Shown here: positions 21,704 to 30,722 of the stretch, piece by piece | How positions within the stretch are numbered: the stretch's first letter is position 1 | How the letters are laid out: each line of letters opens with the position of its first letter | Source: Janthinobacterium sp. GW458P | Lineage (GTDB): Bacteria; Pseudomonadota; Gammaproteobacteria; Burkholderiales; Burkholderiaceae_D | Direction of reading: 5' to 3' | DNA length: 32,267 nucleotides | NCBI RefSeq assembly: GCF_002127585.1 | Contig: NZ_NEGZ01000051.1 | Location: 29,869-62,135, forward strand | Position numbers and translations under genes: made by a program | The notes under the pieces: model-generated | Seen by the model: the letters and a program-made list of their open reading frames with translations, nothing else | What the model was told of the DNA's origin: nothing | The model's database searches: none

Positions 21704-21907
21704 ATGCAAGCACTGAAAAACATGGAAATCGCCTTTGTCGCCGCCGCCATCATCGCCATCGGCGCCAGCTTCGCCACGGCCGGCGCGAATACCGTGGAAG
21801 TGAGCGCCACGTCGACCCTGATTGCCAAGGCCGCCGACAGTACGATGCCTGTCGTTACCGTCAGCGCCCGCCGCCTGACGGCCGCCGAAAAAGCCGCCTT
21901 TATCTGA
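21704..21907 (+). CDS. Small membrane or exported peptide of unknown function
   Basis: A 67-residue peptide beginning MQALKNMEIA, with a hydrophobic Ala/Ile-rich segment at about residues 8-27 ending in ATAGA, like a signal peptide or a single transmembrane helix. The rest contains VEVSATSTLIAKA and the short basic VVTVSARRLTAAEKAAF. AGGAG lies 8 bases before the ATG and its codon use matches the neighbours, so I take it as real. I do not recognise a family. If the leader is cleaved, the exported part would be only about 40 residues. It stands alone between the MocR-type gene and serS. Confidence 0.75.
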   Translation: MQALKNMEIAFVAAAIIAIGASFATAGANTVEVSATSTLIAKAADSTMPVVTVSARRLTAAEKAAFI

Positions 21908-22000
21908 ACACCGCTTGTAAAGCGGGCGCGAGTGCCCGGCCAGGCTGCCATGACGATGGTTGACCTTGCGCAAAACTCATCGAAGTGAACAGGGTCTTGG

Positions 22001-22006
22001 TACAAT
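22001..22006 (+). promoter_or_regulatory. Candidate extended -10 of serS
   Basis: TACAAT preceded by TGG (an extended -10, TGn) lies 35 bases upstream of the serS ATG. No good -35 is seen, which fits extended -10 promoters. Confidence 0.45.
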
Positions 22007-22008
22007 GA

Positions 22009-23331
<1,323 letters not shown>

Positions 23332-23396
23332 AAAGGTGCAGGCAGCCGGGTGAAGGGGAGGCTGAAAATAGTCCTTCCATTTTTTCAAGCGGCTGC

Positions 23397-23402
23397 TATA
23401 AT
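23397..23402 (+). promoter_or_regulatory. -10 element of the first tRNA-Ser gene
   Basis: A perfect TATAAT preceded by TGC (extended -10) lies 42 bases before the tRNA. The -35 region is poor. Confidence 0.6.
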
Positions 23403-23443
23403 CTTGCCTTCTCGCAGCAATGCGGGGAAAGACCGCAGCAAAT

Positions 23444-23535
<92 letters not shown>

Positions 23536-23545
23536 ACAAATAGAG

Positions 23546-23571
23546 AAAGCTCCCGCAAGGGAGCTTTTTTT
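23546..23571 (+). terminator. Terminator of tRNA-Ser copy 1
   Basis: Stem AAAGCTCCC/GGGAGCTTT, GCAA tetraloop, then a T-run to 23571. Confidence 0.95.
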
Positions 23572-23591
23572 ATTTGTGGCGGCGAAGAGGA

Positions 23592-23661
23592 GTACGCCCC
23601 CTGCGGGGCGTACGCGTGGGATTCGAAGACGAGCGCGTACTCGCGCGAGGCTCTCCGAATC
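23592..23661. repeat. Nested inverted repeats between the two tRNA-Ser genes
   Basis: GTACGCCCC (23592-23600) and GGGGCGTAC (23605-23613) form a 9-bp perfect stem with a CTGC loop and no T-run. Just downstream GATTCG (23620-23625) and CGAATC (23656-23661) enclose a second hairpin, GCGCG-TACT-CGCGC. No gene is supported in this spacer. Confidence 0.55.
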
Positions 23662-23739
23662 GTCCAGATAGGTTTTGGTTTGCCAGCCCTCAGTTGCAAA
23701 TCACCAATAAACCCCTACCCAACCCAACAACACCCATGC

Positions 23740-23745
23740 TAAAAT
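23740..23745 (+). promoter_or_regulatory. -10 element of the second tRNA-Ser gene
   Basis: TAAAAT preceded by TGC, the same extended -10 layout as for copy 1, 53 bases before the tRNA. The second tRNA therefore probably has its own promoter. Confidence 0.5.
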
Positions 23746-23797
23746 AGCGCCTCGCTCAAACAGGCATGCCAGTTTGAATGAATAGACCGCAGTAAAC

Positions 23798-23889
<92 letters not shown>

Positions 23890-23898
23890 ATAAATAAG

Positions 23899-23924
23899 AA
23901 AGCTCCCGCAAGGGAGCTTTTTTT
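23899..23924 (+). terminator. Terminator of tRNA-Ser copy 2
   Basis: Same stem (AAAGCTCCC/GGGAGCTTT) and GCAA loop as copy 1, with a T-run to 23924. Confidence 0.95.
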
Positions 23925-23966
23925 ATTGGGAACGCCAAAAAGCCTGCGACGCATCAATGCAGGTAG

Positions 23967-24002
23967 AAAAAACGCCCAAAGCGCGCAGCGCAAGGCGTTT
24001 TT
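23967..24002 (-). terminator. Terminator of the small minus-strand gene, possibly bidirectional
   Basis: AAAAAACGCC (23967-23976) pairs with GGCGTTTTT (23994-24002), with an inner GCGC/GCGC pairing. On the minus strand it ends in a six-T run about 50 bases past the stop of the gene at 24050. Confidence 0.75.
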
Positions 24003-24049
24003 CCTCCATTCAGGCCTTGAAAGCCAGCGCCCCACTAACGTAACGCAAG

Positions 24050-24226
24050 CTAGTGCACCAGCCGCGCCACCGCAAACACTACAGCTGACGTAGCAATCAT
24101 CGTCCCCACGCACCGTAAAATCATGGCCAATCTGGCCGCAGCCACATCGCTTTTGGTCGCGCAATCGGCATGCTCCATCTTCATATCCGCCGTATCCCGC
24201 TCCTGTGTGTCGCCCCATCCGCTCAT
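24050..24226 (-). CDS. Small single-helix membrane protein of unknown function (58 residues)
   Basis: An ATG at 24226 opens a 58-codon frame that ends in TAG at 24052-24050. AGGAG sits 8 bases upstream of the ATG, an ideal ribosome-binding site, and a terminator lies downstream. The first 30 residues are hydrophilic (MSGWGDTQERDTADMKMEHA, then DCATKSDVAA). The last 25 form a hydrophobic helix (LAMILRCVGTMIATSAVVFA, then VARLVH), so this is a tail-anchored small protein with its N-terminus probably in the cytoplasm. I recognise no family. The gene lies between the tRNA-Ser pair and hisC, facing away from hisC. The evidence is the start signal, terminator and topology; conservation is untested. 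Confidence 0.72.
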   Translation of the reverse strand: MSGWGDTQERDTADMKMEHADCATKSDVAAARLAMILRCVGTMIATSAVVFAVARLVH

Positions 24227-24348
24227 GACAGTATCTCCTCATTGTATTGCGCTGTCGCATATCTGGCCTCAACAGCTTCCCCCCACCTTGACCCCGCTCA
24301 GCCTATGTTAATCTACCCCCTCCCATCCCGCCCCCACCACTAAAAGCA

Positions 24349-25407
24349 ATGAGCCGATTCTGGAGCAACATCGTCAGCGAGCTGACCCCCTATGTCCCCG
24401 GCGAGCAGCCGAAACTGCCCGACCTGGTAAAACTCAACACCAACGAAAACCCCTACGGTCCGTCGCCGCAGGTGCTGGCCGCGCTGCGCGAAGCGGCCAA
24501 CGACAGCCTGCGCCTGTATCCTGATCCCACGGCCAGCGAACTGAAGCAAACCCTGGCCGACTACCACGGCTTGAGCAGCGCACAGGTGTTCGTCGGCAAT
24601 GGTTCCGACGAAGTGCTGGCGCTGGCCTTCATGGCCTTGCTCAAGCACGACGCGCCCCTGCTGTTCCCGGACATCAGCTACAGCTTCTATCCCGTGTATT
24701 GCAAGCTGTACGGCATCGATTACCGCACGGTCGCGCTCGACGACAGCATGCGCATTCGTCCCGAAGACTACCGGGGGCCGTGCGGCGCCATCATCTTCCC
24801 GAATCCCAACGCGCCCACGGGCGTGGACTTGCCGCTGGCCGGCGTGGAAACCCTGCTGCGCGAGCATCCCGACGCCGTCGTGGTGGTCGATGAAGCGTAT
24901 GTGGATTTCGGCGGCGCGAGCGCCGTGGCCCTGGTCGGGCGCTATCCGAACTTGCTGGTGGTGCAGACGTTCTCGAAATCGCGCTCGCTGGCCGGCTTGC
25001 GCGTGGGGTGTGCCTTCGGGCATGCGGACCTGATCGAGGCGCTGGAACGGGTGAAGAACAGTTTCAATTCCTATCCGCTGGACCGGCTGGCCTTGGCCGG
25101 CGCCGTCGCCTCGCTGCGCGACGAAGCGTATTTCCAGCAGACGCGCCGGGCCGTCATCGACAGCCGCGCACAGCTGGCGGCGGACTTGACCGCGCTGGGC
25201 TTCGAGGTGCTGCCGTCCGTGGCCAACTTTGTCTTTGCCCGCCACCCGCGGCATGACGCGGTGCAACTGGCGGCCGGCCTGCGCGCCAGATCGGTGATCG
25301 TGCGCCATTTCAACGCACCGCGCATCAGCCAGTATTTGCGCATCAGCATCGGTAATCCGGCAGAATGTGCGGCCTTGATGGCGGCATTGCGCGAAATATT
25401 GTCGTGA
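24349..25407 (+). CDS. hisC: Histidinol-phosphate aminotransferase
   Basis: HisC is a PLP enzyme that transfers the amino group of glutamate to imidazole acetol phosphate in histidine synthesis. The 352-residue length is typical. Seen are [12 protein letters not shown], the PLP-phosphate region [17 protein letters not shown] with the conserved asparagine, [11 protein letters not shown], the PLP lysine at about 210 ([15 protein letters not shown]), and the C-terminal arginine motif [12 protein letters not shown]. It lies outside any his operon here, so it may be a second hisC that also acts on aromatic amino acids. The ATG has no clear ribosome-binding site. Confidence 0.95.
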   Translation: MSRFWSNIVSELTPYVPGEQPKLPDLVKLNTNENPYGPSPQVLAALREAANDSLRLYPDPTASELKQTLADYHGLSSAQVFVGNGSDEVLALAFMALLKHDAPLLFPDISYSFYPVYCKLYGIDYRTVALDDSMRIRPEDYRGPCGAIIFPNPNAPTGVDLPLAGVETLLREHPDAVVVVDEAYVDFGGASAVALVGRYPNLLVVQTFSKSRSLAGLRVGCAFGHADLIEALERVKNSFNSYPLDRLALAGAVASLRDEAYFQQTRRAVIDSRAQLAADLTALGFEVLPSVANFVFARHPRHDAVQLAAGLRARSVIVRHFNAPRISQYLRISIGNPAECAALMAALREILS

Positions 25408-25413
25408 TGGTAA

Positions 25414-25450
25414 GCCTGGTACGGCTGGCGGCAGCCCTACCAGGCGCCAG
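25414..25450 (+). terminator. Hairpin terminator between convergent hisC and PEP-CTERM genes
   Basis: GCCTGGTA (25414-25421) pairs with TACCAGGC (25438-25445), and inside it GGCTG pairs with CAGCC around a GCGG loop. It is followed by GCCAGTTTGTTT, a broken T-run. Confidence 0.6.
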
Positions 25451-25455
25451 TTTGT

Positions 25456-26109
25456 TTACTGCTGGCTGGCCCGGCGGCGGCGCGACATGAAGCCGAGCAA
25501 GCCCAGGCCGCCCAACAGCATGCCATAAGTGGCTGGCTCCGGTACGGCCGACACGGACAGGTTATTGATGGTGGGCCAGATACCGATCTGTCCGGCGGTG
25601 CTGACGGCCAGGTTCGAGAAGGCGCCCGACGACACGAAGCCGATAAACGAGGCTTGCGTCGGCAAGGCCAGCTCGTAGGTGAGCAGTTCGCCCAGCTTAT
25701 TGCGCGCTGTCAATGTGATGCTCTGGCCGCTAGCATATTCGCCGGAAAAGTTCGATCCGAAGAAGAATCCCCCCACGCCGCGTACGTCGCTGGAAAAGTT
25801 GGAGAACACCACGCTGTCGTTGCGGTTGTTCGTGCTCAGCCAGTTGTCGCTACCCGTGCCGGCGCCGTACAGGATGGGCGAGGCGCCAATGCTGCTCACC
25901 ATGTAGCCGTAGCTGCCGGCATTACGGTACAGCGGACCGTCGAGTGCATCGATGGGCAAATCATCAAAGGTATCGACGCCCGTATTGCCGACCGCTGCCA
26001 GATAGGCGGACTGGCTCGTAAAGACCGTGATGTCTGCGTGTGCGGCGCTGGCGGCGAGCAGCAGGGCGGCGGCGCTGATGATTTTCAGGCGGGAAAATGC
26101 AGTTTGCAA
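25456..26109 (-). CDS. PEP-CTERM sorting-domain exported protein
   Basis: A 217-residue secreted protein with a signal peptide ending near ASAAHA (about residue 25). The body is Ser/Gly/Asn-rich, with FDDLPIDALDGPLYRNAG and VRGVGGFFFGSNFSG, typical of low-complexity extracellular PEP-CTERM proteins. The sorting signal fills residues 189-217: the VPEPATYG motif, a Gly/Leu-rich helix, then a basic SRRRR tail. Such proteins are processed by an exosortase (EpsH/XrtA type) and are tied to exopolysaccharide; no exosortase is in this window. The start codon is TTG at 26109, supported by AAGGAG 6 bases upstream. Confidence 0.9.
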   Translation of the reverse strand: MQTAFSRLKIISAAALLLAASAAHADITVFTSQSAYLAAVGNTGVDTFDDLPIDALDGPLYRNAGSYGYMVSSIGASPILYGAGTGSDNWLSTNNRNDSVVFSNFSSDVRGVGGFFFGSNFSGEYASGQSITLTARNKLGELLTYELALPTQASFIGFVSSGAFSNLAVSTAGQIGIWPTINNLSVSAVPEPATYGMLLGGLGLLGFMSRRRRASQQ

Positions 26110-26176
26110 GATCGACTCCTTAACAGGGGTTGGGAAAAGGATGTGGCAAGAGTTTACTTATTTGCAATGCCATTTC

Positions 26177-26205
26177 AATATAATATTAACTAGAAAAAAA
26201 TGCAA
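26177..26205 (-). promoter_or_regulatory. Candidate promoter of the PEP-CTERM gene
   Basis: On the minus strand TTGCAT, a 17-base spacer and TATATT, in a markedly AT-rich block about 70 bases upstream of the start. The -35 is weak. Confidence 0.4.
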
Positions 26206-26366
26206 TAAAAGTTCTTTATGATAATTTCCGTCTTGTCTAGTTGAAATACGGATGTTTCCCAATCGCCACTCCTTGTGCGCCAAACGTCGCTTAGGGCCTC
26301 GCCTTGCTGCCGCCATGGGCCATTTGTGCAACAATAATCGGATTCATACTCGACAGGACGGACAAT

Positions 26367-27236
26367 ATGGCAAAAGTGGCATTCATCGGTTTGGGCGTCA
26401 TGGGTTTCCCCATGGCAGGTCACCTGGCGGCGGGCGGACACGACGTCACCGTGTACAACCGCAACCCGGTCCGCGCGGCCGCCTGGCTGGAGCAGCACAA
26501 GGGTAGCAGCGCCGCCACGCCGGCCGCCGCCGCAGCGGGCGCCGAGTTCGTCTTCACCTGCATCGGCAACGATAACGATCTGTACCAGGTCATCCTGGAA
26601 GAGGGCGGCTTGCTGTCCGCCATGGCGCCGGGCAGCATCCTGATCGACCATACGACGGCGTCGGCCGAAGCGGCGCGCACCATCCACGCGGCGGCGCAAG
26701 AGCAGGGCGTGTTCTTCCTCGACGCGCCCGTATCCGGCGGCCAGGCCGGCGCGGAAAACGGCAAGCTGACGGTGATGGTCGGCGGCGACGCGCAGGCGTA
26801 TGCACGGGCCGAGCCCGTCATCGCCCTGTTCTCGCGCGCCGTCACCTACATGGGCGCGTCCGGTTCGGGACAGCTGACAAAAATGGTCAACCAGATCTGC
26901 ATCGCGGGCCTCGTGCAAGCCCTGAGCGAGGGCATCGCCTTCGCGGAAAACGCGGGCCTCGATGCGGCGCTGGTGGTGGACGTGATTTCCAAGGGCGCGG
27001 CGCAGTCGTGGCAGCTGGAAAACCGGGGCAAGACCATGATAGAGCGCAAGTTCGACTTCGGTTTCGCCGTCGACCTGATGCGCAAGGATCTGGGCATCTG
27101 CCTGGCCGAAGCCAGGCGCAACGGCAGCGACCTGCCCGTGACGGCCTTGACGGACCAGTTCTACGGCGAAGTGCAGCAGGCGGGCGGCAGCCGTTTTGAC
27201 ACGTCCAGCCTGATTACCCGTTTGCATAAAAAGTAA
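26367..27236 (+). CDS. NAD(P)-dependent beta-hydroxyacid dehydrogenase (3-hydroxyisobutyrate dehydrogenase family)
   Basis: A 289-residue cytosolic oxidoreductase of the family that includes 3-hydroxyisobutyrate dehydrogenase and tartronate semialdehyde reductase (GarR). The Rossmann loop is FIGLGVMGFPMAGHL, and the Asn in VYNRNP sits where NADP-preferring members have a non-acidic residue. The substrate motif DAPVSGGQAGAENGKLTVM spans about 119-137 and the catalytic lysine is at about 172 (GQLTKMVNQ). The substrate cannot be told from sequence alone. I chose the ATG at 26367, where the conserved MAKVAFIGLG begins, with AGGACGG upstream. It stands between an AT-rich gap and the yeiH-type gene. 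Confidence 0.9.
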   Translation: MAKVAFIGLGVMGFPMAGHLAAGGHDVTVYNRNPVRAAAWLEQHKGSSAATPAAAAAGAEFVFTCIGNDNDLYQVILEEGGLLSAMAPGSILIDHTTASAEAARTIHAAAQEQGVFFLDAPVSGGQAGAENGKLTVMVGGDAQAYARAEPVIALFSRAVTYMGASGSGQLTKMVNQICIAGLVQALSEGIAFAENAGLDAALVVDVISKGAAQSWQLENRGKTMIERKFDFGFAVDLMRKDLGICLAEARRNGSDLPVTALTDQFYGEVQQAGGSRFDTSSLITRLHKK

Positions 27237-27258
27237 GCGCTTAGCTCACCAACATGCC

Positions 27259-27297
27259 AGCGGCGCATCCCTGCCCAGGGCCGCGCCGCTTGTCGTT
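27259..27297 (+). terminator. Possible terminator after the dehydrogenase gene
   Basis: AGCGGCGC (27259-27266) pairs with GCGCCGCT (27283-27290), with an inner CCCT/AGGG stem. Only TGTCGTTT follows, so its strength is doubtful. Confidence 0.5.
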
Positions 27298-27442
27298 TAC
27301 GGGTGTGAAAATAAAAAACGTCAGTTTCCGGAACATCCGGTTTCGATTTTCATGGAAAAGCATGGACTTCGCTAGCTCATCGTGTATTATTAAAAAACGA
27401 GATGAAATGTCCCAATTTTTAAAACATTATGAGCGGACCAGC

Positions 27443-28507
27443 ATGAAAACTAACTCCTCAGCGATAACACGCGTTGTCGACAAGAACATTCCCTACCTGT
27501 CTTCCGCCGTCGCCATCTGGCGGCCCCGCGCCGTGCTGCGCAGCTGGCCCGGCGTGGCCATCGCGCTGGTGATCGCCCTGTCGGCCACCTTTATTTCCAG
27601 CAATTACGGCGGCCCCCAGCTGCTGTATGCGCTGTTTTTCGGCCTGGCTTTCCACTTCCTCGCATCCGATCCCACCTGCAAGCCCGGCATCGAGTTCTGC
27701 AGCAAGATTTTGTTGCGCACGGGCGTGGCCCTGCTGGGCGCGCGCATCACCTTCAACCAGATCGCCTCGGTGGGCGTGACGCCCTTGCTGATCGTCGTCG
27801 GCGGCCTGGTGGCGACTTTGGGTTTCGGCTACCTGCTGTCCAGGTGGCTGAAACGCCCGATCACGGAAGGCATCCTGTCGGGCGGCTCCGTGGCCATCTG
27901 CGGCGCCTCGGCCGCGCTGGCCATCTCGGCCGTGCTGCCGCAAACCAAGGAAAACGAAAAGTTCACCCTGCTGACGGTGGTCGGCGTGACGTCGCTGTCC
28001 ACCCTGGCCATGATCGTCTACCCGCTGCTGGTCAAGCTGCTGGGCTTTGACCCGACGGAAGCGGGCGTGTTCATCGGCGGCACGATTCATGACGTCGCGC
28101 AAGTGGTCGGCGCCGGCTATCTGGTCAGCAACCATACGGGCGACGTCGCCACCTTCGTGAAACTGACGCGCGTCGCCTGCCTCGTGCCCGTCGTGCTGGG
28201 CCTGTCGATCATGTTCAAGCGCAAGGACGGCAAGAGCGAAGTCGACGCGCCGCCGCTGGTGCCGTTCTTCCTGATCGGCTTTGTCTGGCTCGTCATTACC
28301 AACAGCCTGGGCCTGATCCCGCATGAGGTAAATGGCTGGATCAACAACGCCTCGCGCGCCTGCCTCGTCATCGCCATCGCCGCGCTGGGCGTGAAAACCT
28401 CGTTCCAGTCGCTGGCCTCGCTGGGCTGGCGTCCCGTGATCATGCTGGTGATGGAAACGGTGTGGATCGCCGCCTTCGTCGCCATCGCCGTCCTGCTGAC
28501 GCGTTAA
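27443..28507 (+). CDS. YeiH-type putative sulfate exporter (UPF0324, PSE family)
   Basis: An inner-membrane protein of about 354 residues with roughly ten hydrophobic segments. Family signatures are LLRTGVALLGARITF, SGGSVAICGASAALAIS and FIGGTIHDVAQVVGAGY, the last two being the strongly conserved cores of UPF0324. Members named TauZ/SuyZ are proposed to export sulfate or sulfite during sulfonate breakdown, but transport has rarely been shown. The start is uncertain: I used the ATG at 27443 for usual length; an in-frame ATG at 27407 (MSQFLKHYE) is equally possible. The dadA-like gene starts 16 bases downstream, so they probably share a transcript. The nearby xsc gene fits a sulfur-anion export role. 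Confidence 0.88.
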   Translation: MKTNSSAITRVVDKNIPYLSSAVAIWRPRAVLRSWPGVAIALVIALSATFISSNYGGPQLLYALFFGLAFHFLASDPTCKPGIEFCSKILLRTGVALLGARITFNQIASVGVTPLLIVVGGLVATLGFGYLLSRWLKRPITEGILSGGSVAICGASAALAISAVLPQTKENEKFTLLTVVGVTSLSTLAMIVYPLLVKLLGFDPTEAGVFIGGTIHDVAQVVGAGYLVSNHTGDVATFVKLTRVACLVPVVLGLSIMFKRKDGKSEVDAPPLVPFFLIGFVWLVITNSLGLIPHEVNGWINNASRACLVIAIAALGVKTSFQSLASLGWRPVIMLVMETVWIAAFVAIAVLLTR

Positions 28508-28523
28508 GCGCATCGGGCCCGCC

Positions 28524-29828
28524 ATGAAAGTCCTCGTTCTCGGCGCCGGCGTGGTCGGCACGGCATCGGCCTGGTATTTGCGCCAGGCGGGCCACGACGT
28601 GCGCGTGCTCGAACGCCAGGCGGGCGCCGCGCAGGAAACCAGTTTCGGCAATGGCGGGCAGATTTCCGTGTCGCACGCGGAACCGTGGGCCAATCCCGCC
28701 ACCCTGCGCAAGGTCGTGAGCTGGCTGGGCAAGGACGACGCGCCGCTGCTGTTCCGTCCCCGCCTCGATACGCTGCAATGGCAGTGGGCGCTGCATTACC
28801 TGCGCGAATGCCTGCCGGCCAGGGTGGCGCGCAATATGCGCCAGATCGTCGCCCTGGCCGAATACAGCCGCCAGAGCCTGCAAGCCTTGCGCCGCGAGAC
28901 GGGCATCGCCTACGACCACCTCGAGCGCGGTATTTTGCATTTCTATACGGACGAGCAGGAGTTTGATAAATCGCAAGCGGGCGCCGCGCTCCTGCGCGAG
29001 CTGGGCTGTCCGCGCAATACCGTCAGCGCCGATGAAGTGATACGGCTGGAGCCGGCGCTGGCCCATGCCCGCCGGCACATCGTCGGCGGCGATTTTACGG
29101 CCAGCGACGAGTCGGGCGACGTGCATCTGTTTACCACGGCGCTGGCCGCGCGCGCCGCCGGGGCCGGCGTGGATTTTCGCTTTGGCACGACGGTGACGCG
29201 ACTGCTGGCCGATGGCGAGCGCATCACGGGCGTGGAATGCATCGATGCGCAGGGGCGCCATCGCCTGGAATACGCGGACGCCGTGGTGGTGGCCATGGGC
29301 AGCTTTTCCGCACCGCTGCTGCAACCGCTGGGCATCCGCTTGATGCTGTATCCGGGCAAAGGTTATTCCGCCACCTATCCGATTCTTGACGCCGCCGCCG
29401 CACCGAGCGTATCGCTGACGGACGACGGCCATAAACTCGTGTTTTCGCGCCTGGGCGAGCGCCTGCGCGTGGCCGGTACATGCGAGCTGAACGGCTACAC
29501 GCGCGAACTCAATCCCGTGCGCTGCGCCGCCATCACGCGCCGCGTGCAGGCGCTGTTTCCTGATGCCTGCGATTACGGCGACCCCGTCTACTGGGCCGGC
29601 TTGCGCCCCCTGACGCCGTCGAACGTGCCGTATATCGGCCCCACGCGCTATCGCCAGCTGTTCCTCAACACGGGCCACGGCACCCTGGGCTGGACCATGG
29701 GCTGCGGCGCGGGCAGGGCGATCGCCGACCTCGTCTCGGGGCGGCGGCCGGAAGTCGATTTTGCGTTTTGCGGCGAGCCGCCCCGGCAAGAGGCCGCTTT
29801 GGTTCAACTTAGGAGAGCACCACGATGA
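28524..29828 (+). CDS. FAD-dependent D-amino acid dehydrogenase family protein (DadA-like)
   Basis: A 434-residue flavoprotein. The FAD-binding motif [15 protein letters not shown] opens the protein, [17 protein letters not shown] follows as in DadA, and the C-terminal FAD loop reads [17 protein letters not shown]. These match DadA, which oxidises D-alanine and other D-amino acids to 2-oxo acids and passes electrons to quinones. The ATGA overlap with thiG suggests instead, or in addition, a role like ThiO, the glycine oxidase that supplies dehydroglycine for thiazole synthesis; that is an inference from context. No dadX racemase is nearby. It lies 16 bases after yeiH with a poor ribosome-binding site. 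Confidence 0.9.
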   Translation: MKVLVLGAGVVGTASAWYLRQAGHDVRVLERQAGAAQETSFGNGGQISVSHAEPWANPATLRKVVSWLGKDDAPLLFRPRLDTLQWQWALHYLRECLPARVARNMRQIVALAEYSRQSLQALRRETGIAYDHLERGILHFYTDEQEFDKSQAGAALLRELGCPRNTVSADEVIRLEPALAHARRHIVGGDFTASDESGDVHLFTTALAARAAGAGVDFRFGTTVTRLLADGERITGVECIDAQGRHRLEYADAVVVAMGSFSAPLLQPLGIRLMLYPGKGYSATYPILDAAAAPSVSLTDDGHKLVFSRLGERLRVAGTCELNGYTRELNPVRCAAITRRVQALFPDACDYGDPVYWAGLRPLTPSNVPYIGPTRYRQLFLNTGHGTLGWTMGCGAGRAIADLVSGRRPEVDFAFCGEPPRQEAALVQLRRAPR

Positions 29829-30640
29829 GAGACGACGCCATCCCCAGCCATACCCCCGGCGGCCTGACCCTGGCCGGCACCACCTATCAGTCGCGCCTGC
29901 TGGTGGGCACCGGAAAATACAAGGATTTCGAGGAAACGCGCCTCGCCATCGAGGAAAGCGGCGCCGAGATCGTCACCGTGACGATACGCCGCGTGAATAT
30001 CGGCCAGGAAAAGGGCGAGCCGAACCTGCTCGACTTCATTCCGCCGTCGAAATACACGATCCTGCCCAACACGGGCGGCTGCTACAACGCGCGCGACGCC
30101 GTCTACACCCTGCAGCTGGCGCGCGAGCTGCTGGGCGGCCACCAGCTGTGCAAGCTGGAAGTGCTGGGCGATGAAAAGACCCTGTTCCCGAACATGCCGG
30201 AAACCTTGAAGGCGGCCGAGCAGCTGGTGCGCGACGGCTTCCAGGTGATGGTGTATTGCAGCGACGACCCCATCCAGGCGCGCATGCTGGAAGACATCGG
30301 CTGCATCGCCGTCATGCCGCTGGCGTCATTGATCGGCTCGGGCATGGGCATTTTGAATCCGTGGAACTTGTCGCTGATCATCGAGCAGGCCCGCGTGCCC
30401 GTGCTGGTCGACGCCGGCGTGGGCACGGCGTCGGACGCGGCCATCGCCATGGAACTGGGCTGTGACGGCATCTTGATGAATACCGCCATCGCGGCGGCGC
30501 GCGAGCCGATCCGCATGGCGCGCGCCATGAAACTGGCAGTGCAGGGCGGACGCGAGGCCTATCTGGCCGGACGCATGCCCCGGAGAGCGGGCGTCATGAG
30601 CGCTGCGCCCTCGTCGCCGATGGCCGGGCTGATCGCCTGA
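29825..30640 (+). CDS. thiG: Thiazole synthase
   Basis: ThiG builds the thiazole phosphate of thiamine from deoxyxylulose phosphate, dehydroglycine and the ThiS thiocarboxylate. The 271-residue TIM barrel shows [25 protein letters not shown], the Schiff-base lysine at about 110 ([15 protein letters not shown]), [16 protein letters not shown] for phosphate binding, [13 protein letters not shown] and [19 protein letters not shown] lies 8 bases before the ATG, and the start overlaps the dadA-like stop. The usual partners thiS, thiE and thiC are absent from the window; porin follows. It may be a relocated single copy or a second thiG. Confidence 0.95.
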   Translation: MRDDAIPSHTPGGLTLAGTTYQSRLLVGTGKYKDFEETRLAIEESGAEIVTVTIRRVNIGQEKGEPNLLDFIPPSKYTILPNTGGCYNARDAVYTLQLARELLGGHQLCKLEVLGDEKTLFPNMPETLKAAEQLVRDGFQVMVYCSDDPIQARMLEDIGCIAVMPLASLIGSGMGILNPWNLSLIIEQARVPVLVDAGVGTASDAAIAMELGCDGILMNTAIAAAREPIRMARAMKLAVQGGREAYLAGRMPRRAGVMSAAPSSPMAGLIA

Positions 30641-30722
30641 GCCGCCCCATTTACCGCAGTTTGCAGCACCGTAGTTGATATCGCTTCAAGCGTTTATAAA
30701 AACCACAATACCTGGAGATGAC

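Noticed and set aside
29825..29950. Thiamine pyrophosphate riboswitch before thiG
   Set aside because: thiG starts inside the end of the dadA-like gene, leaving no leader, and I see no THI-box consensus in front of yeiH or the dadA-like gene.
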